Source: Oscheius sp. JU75 (taxonomy: Eukaryota > Nematoda > Chromadorea > Rhabditida > Rhabditidae). Taken from it: 64,000 bases of DNA. Where the stretch lies: NCBI GenBank assembly GCA_037178855.1, contig JASJZC010000002.1, forward strand, positions 2,914,001 to 2,978,000. Reading direction: 5' to 3'. Both the position numbers and the translations under genes were made by a program. A model generated the notes under the pieces. It worked only from the letters and a program-made list of their open reading frames with translations. It did not search any database and was not told where the DNA came from. Of this stretch, positions 46,829-57,100 are shown in pieces. The stretch's first letter is position 1. Each line of letters starts with the position of its first letter.

Positions 46829-47053
46829 TTCTTCCATATTGCTCTTCCAATGAATCAGTTCTATTAGTGTGTTCGAGCCCTATGAAAAACTGAAAATATA
46901 TGTGACATATAAATAAAGTTTTCTTCTGTGAGCAACGCTGGTTTAATCTCCTGTCTTTTCAATGTTCCTGGCACTATCAATTACCTGTCCGTGTCCGAGC
47001 TGCGCTGCTTCCAAAATTAAAGAAAGCGAATAAGCCCGCCGCCAAAAGGACGC

Positions 47054-47081
47054 TACCTGGCCGGCCAGGTTTGTGATGCCT
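47054..47081 (+). repeat. 28-bp hairpin motif, copy A
   Basis: TACCTGG, then CCGG, then CCAGGT and TTGTGATGCCT. The same string with two changes in the loop occurs at 63435-63462. Confidence 0.75.
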
Positions 47082-47112
47082 GACGTAGGTGTGCATTTGG
47101 CTCACTGAAAAA

Positions 47113-47212
47113 GGGTTTCCTGGGTTTTTTGCGTTTGCCACGCGTAGGTCTCGAACGCAAGCTGTTTCGAGCCGCAGTCGGAGCGCTAAACGACTGAGCC
47201 ATCCAGGAAAGC
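47113..47212 (-). repeat. tRNA-like element with short terminal inverted repeats
   Basis: Read on the minus strand: an A-box-like TGGCTCAGTCG and, about 45 nt on, a B-box-like GTTCGAGACC, bounded by TTTCCTGG and CCAGGAAA. The T arm does not pair properly and about 20 extra bases sit before the 3' acceptor side, so a working tRNA is unlikely. A tRNA-derived SINE or pseudogene fits better. Confidence 0.45.
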
Positions 47213-47810
47213 CGTCAGGCCCAGTTCAGTAAGTGTGTGACTCGGACAAGGCAGTTCCTGTCAAGGGATAAGTGAGAGATACTGTGAGTCAGTTTTCAAC
47301 ATTAATGGGATACCAGTCGCTAACGCGACCCAGAGCACTTTTAGCATTTTAAAGAATTCAAAGAATTTCAGCTCATTAGAAAGATTTCTCTCACGTGCAA
47401 AAAAGGTCATAGATTCTTTTTGCAGCATAACTATAAACCTTTTAACGTATCCTCATGGTTTTTATATGATAACAACTTAAGGAAAAAACTCTGCATGGGA
47501 GTTATAAGGTCAGTAGAGATGACGTGGAGATAATCTTTAAGACAGCCGTAACATGAGCGGGTTTTCACTGATCAGGAATTGAGTCACTTTCAAAATATTC
47601 CCAGAAGATGCGTGACAGGGGCTCAGCAAATGCAACTGAGCATTTTTTCAGTGTAAATTGATTAAGAAAGACAACGCATTCGGTTGTCTTGCTGGGAAGT
47701 TTTGAAAATGTCTCAAAAGTTAAGTATAGGGGAAAGAGTCAACATTAAGCAGCGTTGATTGGGATGGTAAGAGCGGTGGGTGAGAAGATGTCGGTGACTC
47801 ATAAACTTTC

Positions 47811-48070
47811 CTAAAGTGGCTTTTTATGATTTGAAAAGGCAAATTTGTCATTATTAGTGAGTGGAGGAATTTCACGGTCCTTTCCGATGTTACGGCTAAT
47901 GTATCGGTAAAACTCCCTCGAGTTATCTTCATCAAGAACTTTTTTTCTCGTTTTCAAGGCGGTGTTGTGTGATGGCCGTTTTCAACTGTTTGTCAAGGTC
48001 ACGATAAATCTGCTTGTCTGTTTCAAAGCGGAACTAATTGCGGTAAGCTTTTCTCTTCCTCATTCGTTGC
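47811..48070 (-). mobile_element. Remnant of a non-LTR (LINE) retrotransposon
   Basis: The minus strand reads QRMRKRKAYRN, one in-frame stop, FRFETDKQIYRDLDKQLKTA, QHRLENEKK, then after a one-base shift VLDEDNSREFYRYISRNIGK, DREIPPLTNNDK and a stop. The pattern of basic linker, then FYRYI..K, then I.PL... is typical of the segment just before the reverse-transcriptase domain in CR1-like elements. The element is short, frameshifted and dead. Confidence 0.6.
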
Positions 48071-49277
48071 AGGTGGTCACAGACAGGGTAAGAATCTTCA
48101 GTATGTCCAAAATTCTGGTGAATTGTGGCTGAGTAACTCTTGAGTATAGAGAGAGAGAGAGAGAGACTCGGGTAGGGACTCCTTCTTTGAATCTTGGCTA
48201 CTCCAGTCTTACTCTACTGTTTTCCATGGGACAACAATACTCCTGGAAAATGTTGGATCAGATCGGACTAGAAGATTATGTATCTGGTGGAAAAAACCTG
48301 ACAATAGACCTGCTTCTTTCAGTTCAAGAGTAAGTTCAGCTCAGGAGAGACAGAGGAACAGTAGCCCCAATCGGCCTGCTCAGAAGTTGCTTGTAGTCCA
48401 ATCAGTCTTCAAACCTGCATCAAAGTTTCCACTTCCAACCTTTTCCCCCATACATTATCTATTCTCTCCGACGACAATGACCACCAATAACGGTGACGTC
48501 GTCACGCGGAGCCTGCTGTGAAAAATCTATTGAGTTGTCAATTTAATAAAGGTGTAATTTTGTTTGACTGACAAAGGGGAACATGCTTGTTATCGCGTAA
48601 TTTTCCTACTATTCTCAGCCTATTTACTACCGAAAATGTTGTCAGAAACGCGAAACATAAAATTCACCTGGGCCCTGATTAGAGGGTATGGATATGACTG
48701 TATGTACCTGATGCTTTTCCGAATCTCTTTTGTCTGTTCACCCGATCTCCAGCCTAATTGCTCCCTGTTTTCCTCCTGACCCACAATTTCCCGCTAACTT
48801 CTTCTTGAAATCTGATGCCTCATAGTCTGCTTCTTCTACGGCAATTCAACCCATTCTAGACTATTTACTTTCCTCGCAGAGTACACCTCCAGTTTGAGTT
48901 TCTTTTCTGAGTTCTACCGTAGAAAAAGGGCAGGCTCCAAGAAGATCACTTAGAATTGCAAAAGAAAGTCTTGGTATAGAGTATGTTCTTGTCTCGCTGT
49001 CTCTCTGGTTCTCTTCTTGTTTCTTTGTTCACAACTCGATTACTAACGGATCAGAATATTACCAGTATTGTTTTGATCTCTAGACTTAAAAAGGAAGTAG
49101 CCTAATTTTTGTCTAATATGTCGTAACTTTTCTGTTCTTCAATGAACGTCTAATTGAAGACTGGAAATGTCTAGTTGTGGAGAAGGTCTAACCGGAAGTT
49201 TTGGCGGGGAAGGGGGAGGAGGAAATGTCTTGTATCTTCTGTTAATTTGTCCAGATTTTCAAAAAATCTTTTCCAGA
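48071..49277. other. Gene-free stretch with repeats
   Basis: Contains a (GA)n run near 48148 and the dispersed repeat at 49004-49092. No supported exon. Confidence 0.5.
49004..49092 (+). repeat. Dispersed repeat, copy B
   Basis: Partner of 8076-8165; begins next to a CTGTCTCTCTG tract as that copy does. Confidence 0.75.
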
Positions 49278-51910
49278 ATGATCGAAGACAATGTGACCTA
49301 TTGTGAAGCTGCTTATCGGTTCATCATCAGTCCAGCTACCATGGTAAGAAGTACTTGAGAGGCAAAAAGACAGAGAGACAAAGAGACAGAGACGGAGTGT
49401 AAGGACTGTTCTAACCTTATAGATTGTCATGGGAATCCATCTAACCAGCGCCATAGTCTCCCTCATTCTCATAGCCATTGTTTTCACTAAATTTGTTACG
49501 AAGCGGCTGTTTGAGTTTAGTTTTAGGGTAAGTTTCTACCCGAGATTTTCGAATACGGTATTCAGATTTTGATCCTTGTTATGCTCACCTACATTGCTAT
49601 TTATAATTTGAACGTATTGGCTGTTACTGTATGTATTTGCATTGGAAACCAAAACGCCACTCTTTCAGCTGTTTCACCTGTACCATATTTCTACCCACGT
49701 AGCCCCATGTGACATTCTTTTCTACAAGAAAGACTGCTTCTGGCTACTGTACCCCATCTTTTCGGCCTTTTGTGGACTATGTTATACACAGGTGTGGTCA
49801 AATGTCTATTTGGAAAAAATTTTCAGTTCGCTGTGGGATTGGAGAGACTTTTCACGTCTTTGGGATACGGCGACCGTCTGAAGCAGAGCGGCTGTCTCTA
49901 CAGACTGGTTATAGGAACAACGGCTCTGTTGGTAAGTCGAAAGGGACAGTGACAGTGAGGCAGTGTTCTCTACGTTCTCCAAGAGTAGCATAATTTGTGA
50001 ACAGCTAATGACACCGATAGGAACAGGCCAGAACGACAGTAGTTCCTCCTTACTCTCATTGACAAATGCAACAAGAGCCCAGTAACATAAAGCAAGACAA
50101 AAGCCAAGTGTTCTACTAGTTCTTTGTAGCAAGGTTCTTTGTAGTAATTGGAGGAAAGTAACAGAGAGTAACCTATCTTCTGCGATCCTGTCTAAGAGTG
50201 ATGTAGACGCATCCGTCCTTCCGATCCACTGCAGAATTCGGTCGATGAGTCGCTGTGCTTGCTTTAGTTCCTATACCAGATCCTTTGTCAGTGTTATCCT
50301 TGTCTTCTTCCAATGGTGAAGAGAGCTGCTACGCTGGACAGGCACCATTGGTGGAACACTGGGCATTCGGCAGCCGACGGTAGTTCCGACTTCAGTACAG
50401 CATCCAACAGCTGGACAATTGACGAGTAGACTACCAGTACTCGGTGACAAAGAGGTAGCTGGCTTGGACAAGACGAGACTGTACTGTCCTGATAGTCCAC
50501 TGGTAGATTCTTGGACATCCAGCCAGGGCCCATACGAATCTGTCCAGGTTGTTCTTATCTACTCTCTAGCCAGCCACTGCTTCTTGGGGCCTTCCTTCTT
50601 GGCAGCATTTGCAGCATGACCGGTGACAAAGAGCATGGCGATGCAGAAGAGCATACCGAGAGAGATTCGGTCATGGTAGAGAGACGACTGCTTCCAATAG
50701 GGGCGATTGGGTAACTGACTAGAGATTCGAGAACGAGACCTTAAGGTAACTTGCCAAATTGGGGATTTGGAGCAATTAGGTGTTTTCGAAACAAACTTTG
50801 CTTTTTTTGTTGTTTCAAAAGGAGGTATTGACAGGACAAGGGATATTGGAAACTTTGTCGTTTGACAGCGGAGAGAGACAGATAGACAGTGACATTTTAG
50901 CTCCTCATCGCCGGCCCTTTCACCTACTGGTTCTTCGTTTTTAACAACCCCTTTGAACAACGCCTTCATTGCATGGGTATCATCTACAAACTCGACCCGA
51001 GGCCTGTCTCCTCCGGGAATACTCTCTACTATTCGATGTTAGGAGTGGAAGGAGTAGCCACATTGCTGTTCCTCAACGCTTGGAGAATCTGCAAGAGGAA
51101 TCAGGCTGTCTCGTGAGTAGAATTCTTTTCTGTTTTATCTGTCTTTCTAGGCAATACTCAGTTTCGAGGAAACTGAAATCCAAGACGAATCTTCTAACCA
51201 TTCGACTCTTCATTCCTCAGGCCATTTCTCATTCACTACTTATCAGTTTGTTCGTAGGAAGTGAGTCCTTTTTTGATTCTGTTCTGTCTTGACCGTCCGA
51301 GGCGAGATATAACCGTTCGATAATTACAAGATGACGACTGTAAGAGAAACTTTTAGGCGCCTTTCTACTTCACACTCTTCGACCCCTAATGGACCCGAAC
51401 AGCTATGCTATCACGAGTTTTTCTCTTTATGTGAGTTCAGGGAACATCCGAGTTTATATGTTTTCGTGACCTCAGAGGTAAGATACATAAGGAACCAACC
51501 GGTCAGTCGCTTTGTACTGATAGACACTTATGTGAAACTGCCCGAAGGCTGACATGACAGGTCTAAATCGATGAACTAGAAAGGTGGAAGCAGTGGGACA
51601 TCTACCAGAACAATCTGAAGAAAGCTTGGGAATGAGTCTTTTTTGACAAAGAGTCACGTGACAATGTTGGTCTTTCAGTTTCACTTTTTTCTTGCTATAG
51701 GTTTATTGATACAATCGTGTTCAACTGATCTATGATCTCTTCCAGAGTCTTCCCTATTTTTCCCTCGTCCAACTTGTCCTTCTTCTCCTGGTCATGAAGA
51801 GGGAGGAGGCCCGGCAAAAACAACATTTTCGAGTAAATTTTGCGGCCACCTTGGACACGTCGAAGCACTGGGACATCTACCAGAATAATCTGATGAAAGC
51901 TTGGGAATGA
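49278..51910 (+). CDS. Nematode seven-transmembrane chemoreceptor, Sra/Sre-like (copy 4, divergent)
   Basis: Exons 49278-49343, 49423-49527, 49566-49628, 49669-49791, 49827-49931, 50901-51112, 51151-51260, 51357-51430 and 51746-51910 give 340 residues with seven hydrophobic segments. Marks: FAVGLERLFTS in place of the VCIGIER motif, LHCMGIIYK, RLFIPQAISHSLL, TLRPLMDPNSYA and the tail IYQNNLMKAWE. It shares layout and the W-ending tail with the three receptors at 5-39 kb, but little exact sequence. ATG comes one base after TTTTCCAG. Intron 49932-50900 (969 bp) is long for this window, and another receptor exon there cannot be excluded, although the flanking exons join naturally within one membrane segment. 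A copy of the last exon lies in the last intron. Confidence 0.85.
51587..51681 (+). pseudogene. Duplicated fragment of the receptor's terminal exon
   Basis: Repeats 51862-51956 at an offset of exactly 275 bp with few differences, including the WDIYQNNLxKAWE codons, the stop and about 50 bp of 3' flank. It lies in the last intron. The only nearby acceptor (GAACTAG) would join out of frame, so it does not look usable as an alternative last exon. Confidence 0.8.
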
Positions 51911-52017
51911 ATCTTTTTTGAAAAAGAGTCACGTGACAGTGTTGGTCTTTCAGTTCCACACGTACGAGATAATTTTCATTGCACGTCAAACACCCGAAAT
52001 CCCCCACAAATTAGTAG

Positions 52018-52871
52018 CTAGTGGCGGTAGTAATAGTTATAGTAGTTGTTGTAATAGCCCGGATAGCTCGAGTAGTCGTAGTTGTAGTATTGTGGGTAGC
52101 CTCCATACCCATAATTTCCGTAGTTATTGTAATAGTAGGGAGAAGCAGCAGCTCCTAAATGAATCATTTAGGATCGATTGGTTTGAAAAATACCCAATGC
52201 TAGTCCAGAAGCCAGTCCGAGAGCTCCTAGAGCAAGGCCGTACCTGGAAAATGAACCTCAACCTAGGGCCTCATAAAGTATGCTATATTCACAGTTTGAA
52301 AAGTTCAGGCGAACCTCACTCCAATTACAGATCCAGAACCCTCGAAGGTTCGAACCCCACATTTGACAAACGTTTTGCCTGTGTAAAACCACCTTGAGGG
52401 GGTTTATTGCTCAAAGAGTTCAATCAAAATGATCGCTTTTTAGCAATCGAGGCTTCTCAGGTTTGCGCCCCGAATTCAAATGGGTTGGCGGTACAGGCTC
52501 ACTGAAACCAAGGCTTTGAACTTTGCTTCAGTCGATGTTATGAGTCATGAAACATACCCAGGACGATATCCATATCCTCCCCATCGAGGCCCGTAACCAT
52601 ACCCTCCTCCAAATCTTGGCCTAAAAACATAGATTTAGACTGTTCTCTTCCCGTTTCTGTCCCTACAGGATCTAAATCTTACCCGAAATGACGGTGTCCT
52701 CCTCCCCATCCACCGTGTCTATGAAACCCGCCACCACGAAAACCATGGAATCCATGAGGACGACAGAGTACTTCTCCTAGAAAAGTATGGGTTCAGAATG
52801 AAAAGAAAGTTCGGTGGTCTATAATAGATCTTACCAGCCAGTATCAATAGAATTAGGACCAGGCAACGCAT
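52018..52871 (-). CDS. Secreted Gly/His/Tyr-rich protein
   Basis: Minus-strand exons 52871-52835, 52776-52683, 52620-52558, 52243-52194 and 52154-52018 join in phase to 126 residues. It opens with a signal peptide (MRCLVLILLILAGEVLC), then a Gly/His/Arg block (RPHGFHGFRGGGFHRHGG), a Gly/Tyr block (FGGGYGYGPRWGGYGYRPG), a short hydrophobic linker (LALGALGLASGLALGAAA) and a Tyr/Asn-rich end (YYNNYYNYYYRH). Apart from Cys17, at the likely cleavage point, there is no cysteine. The composition suggests an extracellular structural or antimicrobial peptide; histidines could bind metal or respond to pH, which is inference. TTTATT near 51702 gives a minus-strand AATAAA inside the converging receptor's last intron, so the two genes' 3' ends probably overlap. 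Confidence 0.8.
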
Positions 52872-53239
52872 TTGGAACGGGAGCGAAATAGTAGCAAACA
52901 GCTGCAAATGAATGTTCGCGGGGATGATCTTTTCGCGTTCGTGGAGATCCGCGAGCGTGAAAACTGGAGACACAATCGGCTGATGCCTGTCTGTCTAATG
53001 GGCCTTGTCGGGAAGTTTGCTGAGTTGCGGAAGGTGACGCATTTTTTCTGATTCGAAAACACGGAACATGGACAGGAAAACAGCTACCGTGGCAGACTGA
53101 CAAAGTGGCCTACCTTCAGACTGACGACGCCGGGTTTACTAGAAGGCGTCTTGGTAGCCGAGCCCTTTCGTTAGACGGTTTCAGTTGATCAGTAACTTCT
53201 GATCGAAGAAAGCAGCAGTGTAGCAAAGAGTAGCAGAGC
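52872..53239. other. Upstream region of the Gly/His/Tyr-rich gene
   Basis: Should contain its promoter. No TATA box within 60 bp that I would trust, and no other exon seen. Confidence 0.4.
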
Positions 53240-53830
53240 AGCTTAACTTGTCGAGTCTAACCCTTGTCAAGTCAGAAACAAGTTGCCTAATTACAGCCAG
53301 TAGTCAGTTTGCCTTCGTCGGAGGAAAATCTACCCGAAACTCTAGTTTGGACTGTGATCCACCCTTCCACGACAAACGATGACGGCGGATTGGAGAGCAT
53401 CGGCAAGAAGTAGATGTGCAGCTGTCGACCCGAGGACACTACAAGTAGCAGCTACTTGGGAGCAGAACTACCCGATGTCGGCAAGAGTCAATATGAGCGG
53501 CTCGTCGTCTGTCTTTCGTCTACAACTGACCTTGGAGAGACAACAGCGACGATGTGGTGGACCAGTGGGCCACAGAATAGCCGGCAGAAGATCCTAAGGA
53601 AGAAGCTGTCGTAGTCTGTTCGCCGTCTACCAGTTCCTGGAACGGGGTTAGCTAACATAGCCGACCCTGACAGGAAGGGATCTGTAGACGTCTGAGGTTG
53701 ACTCTGACGCTTTCGAACGAAGCAACTCCACTAAGGAGCTCAATCGAAGGAAGGAACGTCAAATGTGCTCAAGAGTTTATTTTTGTATCCTGTAGCAAAA
53801 TTACTTGGGAAACTGATAGTTTGGCTATGG
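53240..53830 (+). repeat. Dispersed ~0.5-kb repeat, copy B
   Basis: Partner of 7310-7805, same order of anchors. It ends close to the probable 3' end of the dynactin gene, and a minus-strand AATAAA near 53775 lies within it. Confidence 0.75.
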
Positions 53831-54127
53831 GTTGGACTGGAGCTTTCTTTGCATTTTCCGCTGCCAATTTTCATCCTTGGGCTTTGTACTTTTTTGAAAA
53901 CGCTAGGACAGTCTGGGCCAGTTTGGCCGGAACCGCCATTTTTGTCTGTTTTGAATTGTTCTTTCTGTTTCCACCCGTTCTTCTCTTTGTTTCCTAAAAC
54001 ACAACTTCGCGACTCAAATTTACTGATTACAAACCTATGTGTACACAAAAAAGGGGAGAGAAAATACACGTGTGCGATCAAGGCTCTTTCTTACTGTTAG
54101 AATAAATAACGCTATAAAGCTCGGGGA

Positions 54128-57100
54128 TTATGCTGCCGCTCGGCCCCATCCGTCCAGGATTCGATTGAATTCTTCTTGGGTGATCTTGGTCGGGGCGAGT
54201 GCTCGCTCGGTCTGGAAGCGGGTGGGGAACTGTTCGCCGGGGTGCTCTTCGGCCCAGTAGCGGTGGAGTTGAGCACGGATCTGAAGAATTCGTGTGAATG
54301 ATGAAAAGTACAGTAACACAGTTAGAAAGAATTATGTTTTAGCTATTTCTTCGTCGGCAACCCAAAGAATCGGACAAAAAGCACCCTTCTTTTCAATTTT
54401 TTGACATAAATTGAATACAAAGATTCGAATGAATCGCAAATAACCTTTTTTTTGAAGAGCCAAAGCTTTTACTCAAATGGCTCAGACATTCCGACTACCA
54501 AACAAACAAGGGTCGGGCTCGACTCCCGAGTGGGTTTAATATTTTTGTTTGCTCCCTAGACTTTGAGAAATATCTTTAGAAGGTTTTTTGTCTCATTATT
54601 TTCAATCATCGTTTCACAGAATTTTATGTAAGTCCTTCGTATATACGTTTCCAATCACTTCCCTCACATTTTGAACTACAAAAAGAATAAGAACTGACCG
54701 CAATAGCCCTGCTGTTAATTCTCTCCTGATTCTGCTGGAACAGCCGGTAATCTTCCTCCCTCTGCTCTTTCGTTTTTGAGTAGTCCGGGATGAAGACGCG
54801 ATATTGGATTTCCTCGCGCCGGAGCTGATCGGCCTCTTTCTGCATGTCATCCAGCAGCGTCGCGTTCTTCTTCGCCCGAAGCGTCTCCGGTCCACAGACG
54901 AGATCCGGCAACTCCGCTCCCAAACCCTTGATATGGTTTTCTGACTAAAATTTGTGCATCTTTATGGCAAAAATTGCTAAAAATTACCCGAAGCCTGATA
55001 ATTTCCAAGTTGGCAGAGCGCAGATTCCGCTGGCTTTCTTCCAGGATCAGTTCCAAAAGATTGAGCTCAGCTCGAGTTGCAGGATTTTCCGGAGAGCTGG
55101 GAATGGTCTTTGTTGGTGTGGCTGCGGCGACAGCATGCGATTGCACGCTCTGAAATGGACAAAATTTTTGTGGCAAAAAAGAGCAAGGAACCTGATAAAG
55201 AGCCATCTTGCTCATGTTGTTCTTGGCCTTCTTCAGCTCATCGTTTTCCTTTTGGAGCTCGCGAATATCGGCAGATAGACGCTCCTGGATCTGCTCGAAG
55301 TCGCTGAATGTTTTACTACATTTCACTGGAATTTCTGCAGCAGAAAGACAAAATCTCCATAAAAGGTCAAAAACTCACATTTTCTGCTTATTGATGTCTA
55401 AGTTGAGCTGATCCAACTTATCCTCGAGTACTCTCGTTTTGGCCGTCTCCTGTTCTCCAGTCGAGTTCATTCGGCTCTCCGTCAACTCCAGACGATGTCT
55501 GTAGTTGCCTATCTCGTCCTGCTTGCTTTTCATGCCCTTCTTTAGTTCCTGAATCTCGACATCCTTCTTCTCGAGCTGCCAACGCAGTCCTTCGGCCTCG
55601 GCAGCCGCCTGCTTTCGTAGATGAGCCCTCTCGAGCATCGGAGGAAACGCCTGCTTGTTCTCGGTCTCTTCCTGATAGTTGCCGGATTCGAGACAAGTCA
55701 GCAGATCGCCGAGGCCGCTTCGCAGACCGAGGAGGTACTTGTCGACGGGCTCGTAGGCCCTGTCAAGCAAGGTCGAGCCGAAAGCCTTCTCCACAGCCGC
55801 GTGGATAATTTCCTTGAGACGCGAGGCGCTGAGACCGTCGGTTTCTGCAAAATAACCATATTTTGTCTGTCAGGTTATCTAGATGACAAATGAGATTGAC
55901 CAGGAGGCAAATAATTTCCAAGGACGGAGAAAAATGCGAAATCCTCTATTAGAAACAAAATATGCAAGAGGAAAAACAGCCGCTCTACTTTCAATAAACA
56001 CGAGTCGAGTGAAACGAATGGAATTAATCAGCCTGGTCGAATTGACAAAGACAGAACAAAAAAAAAGAAAAAAAAAGAAGGGATAGCAGTCGACAGGCAC
56101 GGAATCATTCGATTTAAGAGTCTATCAAATAGACAAAAGGGTGCCGAAACTGTTAGAGATTGATAATATTGACAGAAGCAGCAATACTGTCAGTGTAATC
56201 AGGCTGACAGTAACAGGAGAAGAAAGATAGCACGAGTATAGTATATTGACGGAACGTAGACTGAGAGAGAAAAATATGCCACCCAACCAATGTTTCCCGC
56301 CAATAATAGAGCAAAGGTACCTGTATTCATAGAGACCTGTACACTGGCCACATTGCTGACATCGTGCAACAGATCGGCCATCCTCTCGCACATCAAAATC
56401 GTCGCCTGGGCTTCCTCGACCGTCTGCTGCTGGATCTTGAACTCCTTTTCCGGAATCTGCTTGTTCAAACGACTGATCATCTGCTCGCAGTTCTCAATCT
56501 CCGCGTTGACCTTTTCGACAAAGGCCTGCACGTCCGAGGACTCGGATCCGGGCTATAATCGATATTTTTGTGCCAAAAAAAGACTAACAGCAAGGGAGTA
56601 GGAAATTCGTTGAGCTGACAGTCGCATCCAGGTCATGGCGAGATTCATCTGGCGAGAGAGCGACTCGAGGTAGGTTTTGATGGAGAATCCGTCGTAGCCG
56701 ACATTGACGGAAATGCTACTCTGAAAAAGGAGAAAGTTGAGAATTCTGAACTGTCGTGATTTTGAGAGTAATTCGAAGGGGTTCTATTAGTTCTGGTGCT
56801 AAAAGGGGTACATTTGCAGAAACAACTTGATCTTGTCTTGGCTGTATCTATGCCCAAACTTGTTGGTTTATGTCTCTTTTCCCAATTTCCCCTCGCAAGT
56901 CTCCAAAACTAACCGCGAAATAGTTGATTCCCTTCCGCAGACTGTCCAGAGCCGTATTCTCGTCGAAACGTCCTTGCTTCAGTAGGTCCAAGTACAAGTC
57001 GAGGCTCTTCTCATGAGCGCTGATTTCTGGCTGCAGATGGGACAGTCGGACGAGGCTCTCGACGCTCATCTTCTGGATGGCACTGAAAGGGTAATGGAAT

